64,000 nucleotides of DNA. It comes from Torymus aiolomorphi (Eukaryota; Arthropoda; Insecta; Hymenoptera; Torymidae). The DNA is taken from contig CM070874.1 of NCBI GenBank assembly GCA_036365515.1, forward strand, positions 19,974,209 through 20,038,208, read 5' to 3'. Below the pieces are notes generated by a model. It searched no databases, was not told the origin of the DNA, and saw nothing but the letters and a program-made list of their open reading frames with translations. Position 1 is the stretch's first letter. The number at the start of each line of letters is the position of its first letter. Of the stretch, positions 10,320-20,643 are shown piece by piece. The position numbers and the translations under genes are program-made.

Positions 10320-11450
10320 TTTTAATTCTTGTCCGCCATTTTGAATTTTCAAAATCTAAGTTCAGATTCCTAATCAGCGGATCCGGAAATCCACAATATA
10401 CAATTTTTAGCAAATTCCGGTAAAATTTCAATTTTTGGCTGACATCTTGGGTCAATTATTTTGATTTTTCACAATCTGAGTTCCGATTCGTAATCAGCGA
10501 ATCCAGAAACCCCTTATATACAATTTTTAGCAAAATCAGGTATTATTGAAATATTTTGCCGTCATTTTGAATTTTTAAAATCTGAGCTCAGATTCGTAAT
10601 CATCGATCCAGAAATCCAAATATGCGAATTCAGAAATCCCCCACATACAATCGCAAAATTCAGTAATATTTCAATATTTTGCCGCCATTTTGAATTGGCA
10701 AAATATTAATTCAGATTCGTAATCAGCGAATCTAGATACCTCCTATATACAATTATCAGCAAAATCCAGTAATATTTCAATTTTTGGACACCATTTTGTA
10801 TTTACAAAATCTGAGTTCAGATTCCTAACCAACGAATCCGGAAACTTATAATATACAATTTTTAGCAAATTCCGGTAAAATTTCAAATTTTGGCCGTCAT
10901 CTTGGATCCACTATTTTGAATTTTCAAAATCTGAGTTCAGGTTCGTAATCAGCGAATCCAGAAATTCCGAACATTCATTTTTCAGCAAGATCCAGTAATA
11001 GTTCAATATTTGGCCGCCATAATCGATCCGTCATATTGAATTTTCATAATCTGAATTCAGATTCCTAATCAGCGAATCCAGTAAAACCCTATATACAATT
11101 TTCAGAAAAATTCAGTAATATTTCAATATTTGGCAAGCATCTTCGATCAGTTATATTGAATTTTCATAATCTGAAATAAGATTCGTCATCATGCGAATCC
11201 AGAAATCCCCCATATACAATTGCAAAATTCGGCAATGTTTCAATATTTGGCCGCTATCTTGATTTGGCAAAATATGAGTTCAAATTCGCAATCAGCGAAT
11301 CCAATACCCCTATAGGTATACAATTTTCAGCATAATCCAGTAATATTTCAATTTTTGTCTGCCATTTTGTATTTACAAAATCTGCGTTCAGATTCCTAAT
11401 CAGAGAATCCGGAAACCCATAATATACAATTTTCAGCAAAATCCATTAAT
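10320..11450. repeat. Degenerate tandem array, units of ~105-125 bp, about ten copies
   Basis: Each unit carries GCCATTTTGAATTTTCAAAA, then GAGTTCAGATTCSTAATCAG, then CAGAAA...ATATACAATT. The ATTCGTAATCAG-type core recurs near 10362, 10481, 10585, 10710, 10817, 10935, 11055, 11174, 11281 and 11386. Units have diverged by substitutions and small indels, so this is an old minisatellite. No gene. Confidence 0.8.
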
Positions 11451-11700
11451 ATTATCCAAACACTCGTGTAGTATTAAAAAATATCTATGTATAACGGTTG
11501 GTTTACGAGTCAATTTATTGTTATTAAAAATATATAAGACCGACAACGACATTTCGGTGGCTACTTTGCCACCCTCATCAGATCTACAAATTATTGAAAA
11601 ACAATTATGGACGCACTATTTTATACAAACAATTATACTATTATTAGCCAAATCGACTACTACCTTCAGTTATAACAATTTAATCATAATACCCAAACCA
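11451..11700. other. AT-rich stretch, nothing recognised
   Basis: An open frame of 67 codons exists near 11518-11721 but its product resembles nothing I know and composition alone explains it. Confidence 0.3.
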
Positions 11701-12775
11701 GGTACGTCATATCCCACATAGCATGAAAGGTTCCGGAAGAAAGTTCCAAGGAAGCTTACAGTGAAAGGATAATAGAACGTTCCAGGAAGCGAACTGAAAC
11801 TTTCAGGAAGGTCACATTGGTAGATTTCTAAGGAAGCTTCCAGAAAGATTCCAGGAAGGAAACAGAAAAAGTTTCAAATACCTAACTATGAAATATTACA
11901 TGGAAGCTCTACGGAAACTTCCAAAAAGCTTACATAGAAGATTATCGAAAATGAGTACTGGAAGCTTTCGCGGAAGGCTCTTGGAAGCTAACATAAAGCT
12001 TCTAGGAAGAACAAAAGTTAAATTACATATAAAGATTACGGGAAGCTTTTTAAATACATTCCAGGAAGCTTCCTCTGGAAGTTTCAATTAAACCTTGAGG
12101 AAAGCTTTCGGGGAAGATTCTTGGAAGTATTCAAGCAAGGTTCCTGACATATAAATAAAGCCACTGGCCAAAAGTTATAACGGAAGCTTCCGGCTAGATT
12201 TCGGAGTAACCTTTTTAGGGAGCTTCCAGAACGCGTTAGGAAAGCCTAACAGAAAGATTCCAAAAGTGCTACGGTGAAATGTTACTCAATACTTACGAGA
12301 ATGTTTCCACGAATTTACATAAACCATTACTGAAATCGGCACTGAAAGGTTCGCGGAAGGCTCTTGGAAGCTAACATAAAGCTTCTAGGAAGATCGAAAG
12401 TTAAATTACATCTAAAGATTGCGGGAAGTTTTTGAAATAAAGTCCAAGAAGCTTCCTATGGAAGTTCCAATTCAACCCTGAGGAAAATTTTGATGGAAGA
12501 CTCCAGGAAGTATTTCAAGCAGGGTTCCTAACATAATATAAAAAATAGCTGGCTTAAGGATATAATGGAAGCTTTCAAAAGGGTTCCAAAATAACATTCC
12601 TAAGAAGCTATTAGCAAGTTTTAGGGGAGGCTGACAAGAAGGTTCCAAAAGAGCTGCGGTAAAATGCAACTTGAAATTTACGGGGAAGCTTTTAGAAAGC
12701 TTACATAAAAGTTTCAGAAGATCAGCACTGGAAGTTTAGCGGAAGGTTCCAACTTGGAAGCTTCATAGATTCATA
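11700..12775. repeat. GGAAGCTT-rich degenerate repeat tract
   Basis: The words GGAAGCTT, GGAAG and CTTCC recur every 15-40 bp for about 1 kb, often as GAAGCTTC palindromes. A longer unit is visible: the block GGAAGGCTCTTGGAAGCTAA appears near 11973 and again near 12355, about 380 bp apart. It stops just before the inverted element at 12788. Open frames on both strands are repeat translations. Confidence 0.7.
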
Positions 12776-12787
12776 GATCGTCTGATA

Positions 12788-13480
12788 ACACAGGCACACA
12801 AAAAAAAGTGGTCTGTTACTGAGACTTGACATACCCCCCTTATGCATTATGACGCGCTGAATCGGAATCCGAAGCCAGAATTGCGCCATCACCCCTCAGT
12901 TTTCTTTAAATCGTGTAAAACCACCCCTAAATCGAAAATTCCGGGATATTCCGCTTTTAACGTTGGGAAAATTTGTATAAACTGCCTAAAAATTACTGCA
13001 CATCTAAAGCTATACACATTTTGAGGCGCTGAATCCGAATCCAAAGGCAGATTTGTGCCATCACCCCTCAGTTCTTTTTAAATCGTGGAAAACCACCCCT
13101 AAATCGAAAAATCCGGTATATTCCGCTTTTAACGTTGGGAAAATTTGTGACAACTGCCTAAAAATTACTGCAGATCTAAAGCTATACATATTTTGAGGCG
13201 CTGAATCCGAATCCAAATGCAGATTTGTACTATCACCCCTCAGTGTTTTTTAAATCGTGGAAAACCACCCCTAAATTGAAAAATCCAGAATATTCCGCTT
13301 TTAACATTGGGCAAATTAGTACAAACTGCCTAAAGATGACTGCAGATCTACTGCTATACATACTTTGAGGCACTGAATCCGACTTCGAAACGAGATTTAC
13401 TACATTCCCTCTACTTTTTTTTCAATCACGGAAAACCACCCCTACATCGAAAAATTCGAAAAATTCAGCTTTTGACCCTT
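12788..13480. repeat. Left outer arm: ~172-bp tandem units
   Basis: GCGCTGAATC blocks recur near 12854, 13026, 13198 and 13369, each followed by CATCACCCCTCAGT and AACCACCCCTAAATCGAAAA. The same units are inverted on the other side (18120-19205). Short frames here are repeat translations. Confidence 0.8.
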
Positions 13481-13890
13481 TCAACCCCTAAACCCTGAAC
13501 CCTTGAACTTATAGCTCTCAAGCCCTTAACCTTGAAGCCCTCAACGCTAAATCCCTTTAATCCTGAACCCTTTAACCCTGAATCCTTTAATCCCCAACTC
13601 TAGAATCCTTAAACATTGAACCCATAGCCCTTTAATCCTCAACCTTTTAAACTCTTAACCGTTGAACCCTGAACTCCTAAACCCTTAAACCCTCAGATCC
13701 TGATCCCTTAACCCCTCAACCCTTAAACTCTGAACTCTTAAACCCTTGAACGATGAACCATTAAACACTGAACCCTTAAAGCATCAACCCTCAAACCATT
13801 AACTGTCACTTAAAACCCTTAAAAAGTGAAAACTGAAATCCTCAGCTCTTAAACCCTCAACCATTAAACCTTGCGTCTTTAAAAAACTAA
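13480..13890 (+). repeat. Degenerate CCCTTAAA/CCCTGAA simple repeat (left)
   Basis: About 400 bp of 7-8-nt words such as AACCCTTAA, CCCTGAA and CCTCAACC. It superficially resembles telomeric repeat but has no fixed period and sits inside a transposon arm. Its mirror is on the right arm. Confidence 0.75.
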
Positions 13891-14029
13891 TTCAATTCTC
13901 TCTTTTCCGCTTATAGCGGGTTCTTTTATCCTCAAATGACCTGTGTAAAGGATTTCTGGATCTTTTTGTATCACCAGGGTTAGTTTCTCTTTCCAACATC
14001 TTGCAGTAGTCAGCCATCATATTAATACC

Positions 14030-15606
14030 TCAAGTGCCTTGATATCTCCTCTCCATTTCTATAAGGTCTTCGTGAAATCGCTCACCTTGCTCTTCGCTGT
14101 AGTCACCTAAGTTTTCAGGAAAGTATTGCAAATGGGCGTGCAAAAAATGTAATTTCACACTCATCAAACAACCTAAACGTTCATAGTTATCGAATAAATC
14201 TGAAACAATTTGTTCATATTCCTGACTTTTCTGATTACCTAAAAAATTTTCAGCAATACTTTGAAAACTGAGCCATGCTAACTTTTCTGTTTCGTTCATT
14301 GTGTTGATGAAATTGGGATCTCGAAACATTCTTCGAATTTGAGGGCCGTCAAAAATTCCTGCTTTTATTTTAGCGTTACTGAGACCTGGAAAATGATCTG
14401 ACAAGTATTGGAAACATGCCCCTTCTTTATCTAATGCTTTAGTAAACTGCTTCATTAAACCAAGTTTAATGTGCAATGAAGGAAGAAGGATTTTTAATGG
14501 ATCGAGCAATGGTTCTTGAAGCATGTTGTAAGTACCTGGATTAAGCGCATTTCTTTTTGGCCATTCTCTCTTCCTGTAATGATTTATGCGATCTACGCTG
14601 TCCCATAAACGTAGAAAGCACGGAATCTTTGTAAAACCTTACTGTTGTCCTAATATGATGGATATGATTTATTTTCTCTAGGACATACTTCATATTTTCA
14701 TAACTTTCTTTTAGTTTCGTGGAATGAGCTATTGGGATGCTTGCGTATTTATTTCCATTATGCAGCAAAACTGCCGTTAGACTTTGCTTTGAAGAGTCTA
14801 TGAAGAGTCGCCATTCACTGGACTTGCAAATATTAGGTTTTAATTCATTAATCAGACTCTTTACATCTGTGCAATAAACTAATGTTTTATCCTCATCTAC
14901 AGTGAAATATTTTGTAAACTCTTGTTCCCGTTTTCTATAAACAGAAGATTTAGTTCCAGGTTCTACTAATTCCCACCTTTTAAAGTCCGCTGCCATGAAT
15001 TCTGCAACATCTTCGAGACGCCAGAATTGCGAAAAAAGTCATTTAAACTTTTTGGTTAAATGGTTTAGGATTGCATAACATAACAGAATATGGAACATAC
15101 TTGTCTTTACTTTCATCCATTTCACATTCACTAATCTCCATTAATTTACTTTCACTGTCATTTTCATTTTTTCTTATGACGTCTTCTTCAATATCTTCTT
15201 CCATAAAATCTTCTTCTACATTCATAAGATCACCAGCATCACAAATAGTTTCCTCTCTTTCAAATCCATTGGATATATGAATATGTGATTTCGTAATGGG
15301 TTTTATTGTTGAAGAGACATTAGCGTATTTTATTTTAGATTTATTTCTCGAGTTAAAGCCGCTTGTAATAGTTTTGCAAAAATAGCAGTCATCGCATGAC
15401 TGTGGTTTCTGCCATATAGTTAGCGTGGTAAATTGTTAAACTTCCTTTCCATTGCTTTTTTTTTCATCGATTCAACATCGTTAGATAAGTCATCCACCTG
15501 TGAAGAGCTGCGGTGGTATGATGACGACGGCTGCGGGCCCGCTTGCTCACCCTGACCAGTCGCCCTGGGTTTCTGAAGCAGTGCATCGTGAATATATATC
15601 ACTTAT
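14030..15606 (-). pseudogene. Uncharacterised arthropod repeat-associated gene, left copy (inactivated)
   Basis: Pieces in order on the minus strand are an N-terminal remnant (15420-15602), an acidic segment with MDESKDKYVP (15043-15225), a middle domain with SEWRLFIDSSKQSL and GNKYASIPIAHS (14541-14996), and a C-terminal domain with LPSLHIKLGLMKQF, GIFDGPQIRRM and EEQGERFHEDL (14030-14524). From memory this domain order recurs in many uncharacterised arthropod proteins, often in high copy number; I know no function. Relative to the right copy, about 220 bp of the N-terminal domain are deleted near 15489. The middle-to-C-terminal frameshift near 14630 is shared with the right copy. Confidence 0.65.
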
Positions 15607-15744
15607 ATCTGCACCCAGGGCACCTCCCCGTGGTGAAGGTGGGCAACGGATAAATTTTTTGCTGGTTTTTTTTTTCACTTCGGTTTTTTGTATAAATTTT
15701 TTGTATATTCTGGCAAAGTTCCTGGAAAAGGGCGTTTCGCCGTC
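15607..15744. other. Central loop between the two opposed gene copies
   Basis: About 140 bp that do not pair between arms. Contains T-rich runs. Sequences diverge sharply at both edges, marking the fold centre of the 6.5-kb structure. Confidence 0.6.
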
Positions 15745-17693
15745 ATGGCAGATATAAGTAATATATCTATTACGATGCAGGGCTTCGGAAACCCAGTATC
15801 GGCGACTGGTCAGGGTGAGCAAGCGGGCCCGCAGTTGTCGTCATCATACGACCGTAGCTCTTCACAGGTGAATAACTTGGCCAGTGTTGAGTATAATGCC
15901 ACAAGAAACCCCTCAAGTAACCACGATTGCCTTGGAGAACCAAATCGGTTTTGCTACATATATGGTAAATTTGAGGTAGCAAAGTACCGCAAACCTATTA
16001 CGGATTTAAATAGAAAAATTTTTCTTGACTGCTTCAAAATGCAGATACCTGTTGAAAATACATGGTGGGTTCCTCAAGTGATGTGCTGTACTTGTCTAAC
16101 GATGTTGAATCGATGGAAGAAAAGCAAAGGAAAGAAAGTGTTACAATTTACCACGCCAACTATATGGCAGAAACCACAGTCATGCATGCGATGACTGCTA
16201 TTTTTGCAAAACTATTACAAGTGGCTTCAACTCAAAAAATAAATCTAAAATAAAATATGCTAATGTCTCTTCAATGATAAAACCCATCATGGAATCAGAT
16301 ATTCATACATCCAATGAATTTGAAAGAGAGGAAACTATTTGTGATGCTGGTGAACTTATGAATGTAGAAGAAGATTTTATGGAAAAAGATATTGAAGAAG
16401 ACGACATAAGAAAAAATGAAGATGACAGTGAGAGCGAATCAATGGGAATTAGTGAAAGTGAAATGGATGAAAGTGAAGACGAGTATGTTCCACATTCTGT
16501 TAAGCCATGGAATCCTAAACCATTTAACCAAAAATATTTAAACGATTTTATTCGAAATACTGGCGTCTCTAAAGATGTTGCAGAATTCATGGCAGCGGAA
16601 TTTAAGAGGCGGGAATTAGTAGAACCTGGAACTAAATCTTCTGTTTATAGAAAACGGGAACAAGAGTTTACAAAATATTTCACTGTAGATGAGGATAAAA
16701 CATTAGTTTATTGCACAGATGTAAAGAGTCTGATTAATGAATTAAAACCTAATATTTACAAGTCCAGTGAATGGCGACTCTTCATAGACTCTTCAAAGCA
16801 AAGTCTAACGGCAGTTTTGCTGCATAATGGAAATAAATACGCAAGCATCCCAATAGCTCATTCCACGAAACTAAAAGAAAGTTATGAAAATATGAAGTAT
16901 GTTCTAGAGAAAATAAATCATATCCATCATATTAGGACAACTGTAAGGTTTTACAAAGATTCCGTGCTTTCTATGTTTATGGGACAGCGGAGATCGCATA
17001 AGTCATTACAGGTAGAGAGAATGGCCAAAAAGAAATACGCTTAATCCAAGTACTTACAACGTGCTTCAAGAACCATTGCTCGATCCATTAAAAATCCTTC
17101 TTCCTTCACTGCACATTAAACTTGGTTTAATGAAGCAGTTTACTAAAGCATTAGATAAAGAAGGGGCATGTTTCCAATACTTGTCAGATCATTTTCCAAG
17201 TCTCAGTAACGCTAAAATAAAAGCAGGAATTTTTGACGGCCCTCAAATTCGAAGAATGTTTCGAGATCCTAATTTCATCAACACAATGAACGAAACAGAA
17301 AAGTTAGCATGGTTCAGTTTTCAAAGTATTGCTGAAAATTTTTTAGGTAATCAGAAAAGTCAGGAATATGAACAAATTGTTTCAGATTTATTCGATAACT
17401 ATGAACGTTTAGGTTGTTTGATGAGTGTGAAATTACATTTTTTGCACTCACATTTGCAATATTTTTCTGAGAACTTAGGTGACTACAGCGAAGAGCAAGG
17501 TGAGTGGTTTCACCAAGACCTAAAAGAAATGGAGAGGAGATATCGAGGCACTTGGGGTGTTAATATGATGGCTGACTACTGCTGGATGTTGAAAAGAGAA
17601 ACTAATCAAAGTGATAAAAGAAGATCCAGAAATCCTTTACACAGGTCATTTGAGGATAAGAGAATCCGCTATATGCGAAAAAGAGAGAATTGA
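15745..17693 (+). pseudogene. Uncharacterised arthropod repeat-associated gene, right copy (fuller, inactivated)
   Basis: The likely start is ATG 15745 (MADISNISIT). The N-terminal region has a Cys-rich putative zinc-binding segment (CLGEPNRFCYIYG, then VMCCTCLTML, then a CYFC just past a frameshift). Next are an acidic linker (about 16370-16490), SEWRLFIDSSKQSL near 16765-16805, and the C-terminal LPSLHIKLGLMKQF through MMADYCWMLKR, ending at 17693. Lesions are a 4-bp ATGC duplication near 16184-16191 absent from the left copy, a frameshift near 16940 shared with the left copy, and an in-frame TAG near 17010 that is Lys in the left copy. The family has no function known to me; catalytic motifs of DDE transposases are not visible. 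Confidence 0.7.
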
Positions 17694-17704
17694 ATTAGTT
17701 TTTT

Positions 17705-18130
17705 AAAGACGCAAGGTTTAATGGTTGAGGGTTTAAGAGCTGAGGGTTGCAGTTTTCACTTCTTAAGGGTTTTGAGGAACAGTGAAACCATTAGGTTTCA
17801 AGGTTGATGTTTTAAGGGTTCAGAGTTCAGTGGTTTATCGTATAAGGGTTGAGGGCTTAAGGGTTCAGGTTCTAAGGGTTTAAGAGTTCAGGATTCAACG
17901 GTTAAGGGTTAAAGGGTTGTGGGTTCAATGTTTAAGGATTTTAGGGTTGGGGATTAAAGGATTCAGGGTTAAAGGGTTCAGGATTTAAAAGTTCAGATTT
18001 AAGGGGTTCAGGATTTATGGGGTATGGGTTTAAAGGTTCCAGGTTAAAGCGTTAAGGGTTTTAAGGTTTCGGGTTTAAAGGTTATAAGTTTAAGGGTTCA
18101 GGGTTTAAAGGTTAAAAGGGTAAAAGCTGA
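17705..18130 (-). repeat. Degenerate TTTAAGGG/TTCAGGG simple repeat (right, first block)
   Basis: Inverted counterpart of 13480-13890, with words such as GGTTTAAGGGTT and TTCAGGGTT. Followed by one ~172-bp unit and then a second block. Confidence 0.75.
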
Positions 18131-18409
18131 ATTTTTCGAATTTTTCGATGTTGGGAGTGGTTTTCCGTGATAGAAAAAAAGGAGAGGGAATGTCGTAAAT
18201 CTCGTTTGAAATTCGGATTCAGTGCCTCAAAATATGTATAGCATTAGATCTGCAGTCATTTTTAGGCAGTTTATACAAATTTGCCTAATGTTAAAAGCCG
18301 AATATTCCAGATATTTCGATTAAGGGGTGGTTTTCCACGATTTAAAAATAACTAGGGGGTGATGGCATAAATCTGCCTTTGGATTCGGATAGGATTGAGC
18401 GCATTTCTT
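18131..18409. repeat. Right arm: first set of ~172-bp tandem units
   Basis: Carries the inverted GGGGTGGTTTTCC and GGATTCAGTGCC blocks of the outer-arm unit. Ends near 18400 at a junction to the second simple-repeat block, showing a local direct duplication. Confidence 0.65.
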
Positions 18410-18750
18410 GTTGACCATATAAGGGTTCGGAGTTTAGTGGTTCATCGTTCATGGGTTGAGGGCTTAAGGCTTCAGGATCTAAGATTTTAAGGGTTCAAGA
18501 GTTCAGGGTTCAACGGTTAAGGGTTTAAACGATTGAGGGTTAAAGGTTTGTGGGTTTAATGTTTAAGGATTTTAGGGTTTGGAATTAAAGGATTCAGGGT
18601 TAAGGAGTTCAGGATTTAATGGTTCAGGTTTAAGGGATTCAGGATTTATGGGTTCAGGATTTAAGGGTTCAGTTTAAGCGTTGAAGATTTCAAGGTTTAG
18701 GGTTTAAGGGTTATAAGTTCGAGGGTTCCGGGTTTGAGAAAGGGTCAAAA
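18410..18750 (-). repeat. Degenerate TTTAAGGG/TTCAGGG simple repeat (right, second block)
   Basis: A second copy of the simple-repeat tract, absent from the left arm, produced by partial duplication of the right arm. Confidence 0.7.
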
Positions 18751-19260
18751 GCTGAATTTTTCGAATTTTTCTATGTTAGGGGTGGTTTTCCGTGATTGAA
18801 AAAAAAAGAGGGAATGTCGTAAATCTCGTTTCGAATTCGGATTCAGTGCCTTAAAATATGTATAGCAGTAGATTTGCAGTCATTTTTAGGCAGTTTATAC
18901 CAATTTGCCCAATGTTAAAAGCGGAATATTCCGGCTTTTTCAATTTAGGGGTGGTTTTCCACGATTTAAAAAGAACTGAGGGGTAATGGCACGAATCTGC
19001 CTTTGGATTCGGATTCAGCGCCTCAAAATGTGTATAGCTTTAGATCTGCAGCAATTTTTAGGCAGTTTATAAAAATTTTCCCAACGTTAAAAGCGGAATA
19101 TCCCGGATTTTTCGATTTAGGGGTGGTTTTACACGATTTAAAAAAAACTGAGGGGTGATGGCGCAATTCTGGCTTCGGACTCGAATTCAGCGCGTCAAAA
19201 TGCATAAGAGGGGGTATGTCAAGTCTCAGTAACAGACCACTTTTTTTTGTGTGCCTGTGT
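18751..19260. repeat. Right outer arm and terminus
   Basis: Inverted ~172-bp units ending in the terminal GTGTGCCTGTGT. It pairs with 12788-13480 with high similarity, including the poly-A/poly-T run next to the terminus. Confidence 0.75.
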
Positions 19261-19824
19261 AATCATCTTATTTTGAAAATCGAGAAACTTCAGGCGCGCT
19301 GCGCGCGCTCATCCTTTGCCTTTATTATATTATGCCTGTTACGAAACCAATTTGTAAATCTGTTCGTATTGAAATTCACTTTTATACACACATAAATAAA
19401 TAGAGATTTTCTTTTAAATAATTTCTTCAAAACTCTGTCTTGGTCTCATATTACGAGTTACCGACCGCGTGCACGAATTTTCATTCGGGGCCACAGCTGT
19501 CTCTTAACCAATTTTTCAAATTGATGAAGAGAGACCACGGGACAGGCGCGAAGAGGCGCGCTTGTAGACGTTCTGGTCGGCTGAGACGTTCTTTTACAGT
19601 GTTACTGTTGAGAATACAGGCGAGCTCAAGCTGCGCCCTACGTGTCGACTGTTCCCCGCGCCTCTCCCCTCCTCGCCAGTTCGACAGTTTTTGTTTTACG
19701 GCGAGCGCCGCCATTGCGTGCGGCGGCAGTCAGTGCTCTCTCGAGCGTGCAATAGACAACACCTACGAGTGTTTCTGTATTTGAATTTAATAGATTCTAA
19801 ATAAAGGTTTAGTACTTTCGTATA
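19261..19824. other. GC-rich unassigned block between two elements, possibly a truncated LTR
   Basis: It contains palindromic GGCGCGCTGCGCGCGC near 19293, a GC-rich core (19540-19740) and AATAAA near 19800. The composition is LTR-like, but I find no paired terminus, and the right side is cut by the element at 19825. Frames here overlap on both strands and have biased composition, so I call no gene. Confidence 0.35.
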
Positions 19825-19826
19825 CA

Positions 19827-20450
19827 CAAGGTGTCCCATTTTAATCGCCCCAGGCAAATATCTTGAAAAGTATGGGAGATGGAAAAAAACTTTAAAAACA
19901 AAAGTTGTAGGGTGCAAAGGGGGTCAGCTAATGGTAACAACGACTTTGACCTTGAACTCTATTTTCAAGGTTATTTCAAGGTCAAAGTGATTTTTTTGAA
20001 TGAGGACCCCTACTTTCGACCCCGGAAGTGGAAAGAGCAGAAAATTTTACGTTCAGAAAGGTCTAATATGTTGGGGTTTCAAGGTCAACCAGCTAATTTA
20101 ATGAGGTCGACCTGGGAATACCTCTAGGAAGGACAAAATTGACCTTGACGTTCAAGGTCATTTTCAGGTAAGTTGATTTTATAAAATGGAACCCCTTATT
20201 TTTGACCCCGGAAACGGAAAGAGCGGAAGAATTTACGTCCGAATATGACCTTGACCTCGACCTTGACTTTAACCGTGATCTGGAAGGTTATTTTAAGGTC
20301 AAGTCGATTTTTTTAAAATCCCCTTATTTTTGACCTCGGAAATGGAAAGAGAAGAAAATTTTACGTTCAGATATGTACCGTCATATGGTGTCAAAGTTGG
20401 CCCTCTGGGGTCAATTAAGGGTAATAATAAATAAATTAATTTTTTTGAAG
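19827..20450. repeat. Left TIR of the 3.0-kb element
   Basis: Pairs with 22240-22862. Holds repeated 'GACCCCGGAARTGGAAAGAG' modules near 20017, 20204 and 20334, so the arm itself is built of about three diverged internal repeats, each with AAGGTCA words. Confidence 0.75.
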
Positions 20451-20643
20451 TGGATTTCATTGTTTTTATGAGTTACTTAGGAATCTAAAAGTATTTTTTC
20501 TCCCTCAAATGAATCGAAAATTAGAAAGACTACCCTCGACATTAGCATTACCCAATGTGCACCGCGTGGAGGTTGCCGAAAGGATTTCGCACATCATTGG
20601 CCCTGAAAAGGGCCGATTGATTAACGGACTGTCATTTGAAGAT

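Larger units (their letters stand above)
12788..19260. mobile_element. 6.5-kb inverted-repeat element with two opposed copies of one gene
   Basis: The left end reads ACACAGGCACAC and the right end GTGTGCCTGTGT; an outer TGATWA may extend the repeat. Going inward each arm holds ~172-bp tandem units, degenerate CCCTTAAA/TTTAAGGG repeats and a decayed gene pointing outward from a short central loop at about 15607-15744. The left arm is 12788-15606 and the right 15745-19260; the right is longer because the simple-repeat and tandem block is partly duplicated (17705-18400 resembles 18405-18960). No target duplication is obvious. The encoded protein is not a transposase family I recognise, so mobility is inferred from structure. 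Confidence 0.75.

Noticed and set aside
13480..13890. Telomere-like tract as a chromosome end or interstitial telomere
   Set aside because: No constant period, and it is mirrored inside a transposon arm.
19440..19784. 114-codon frame in the GC-rich block before the 3.0-kb element
   Set aside because: No similarity recognised, competing frame on the opposite strand, LTR-like composition.
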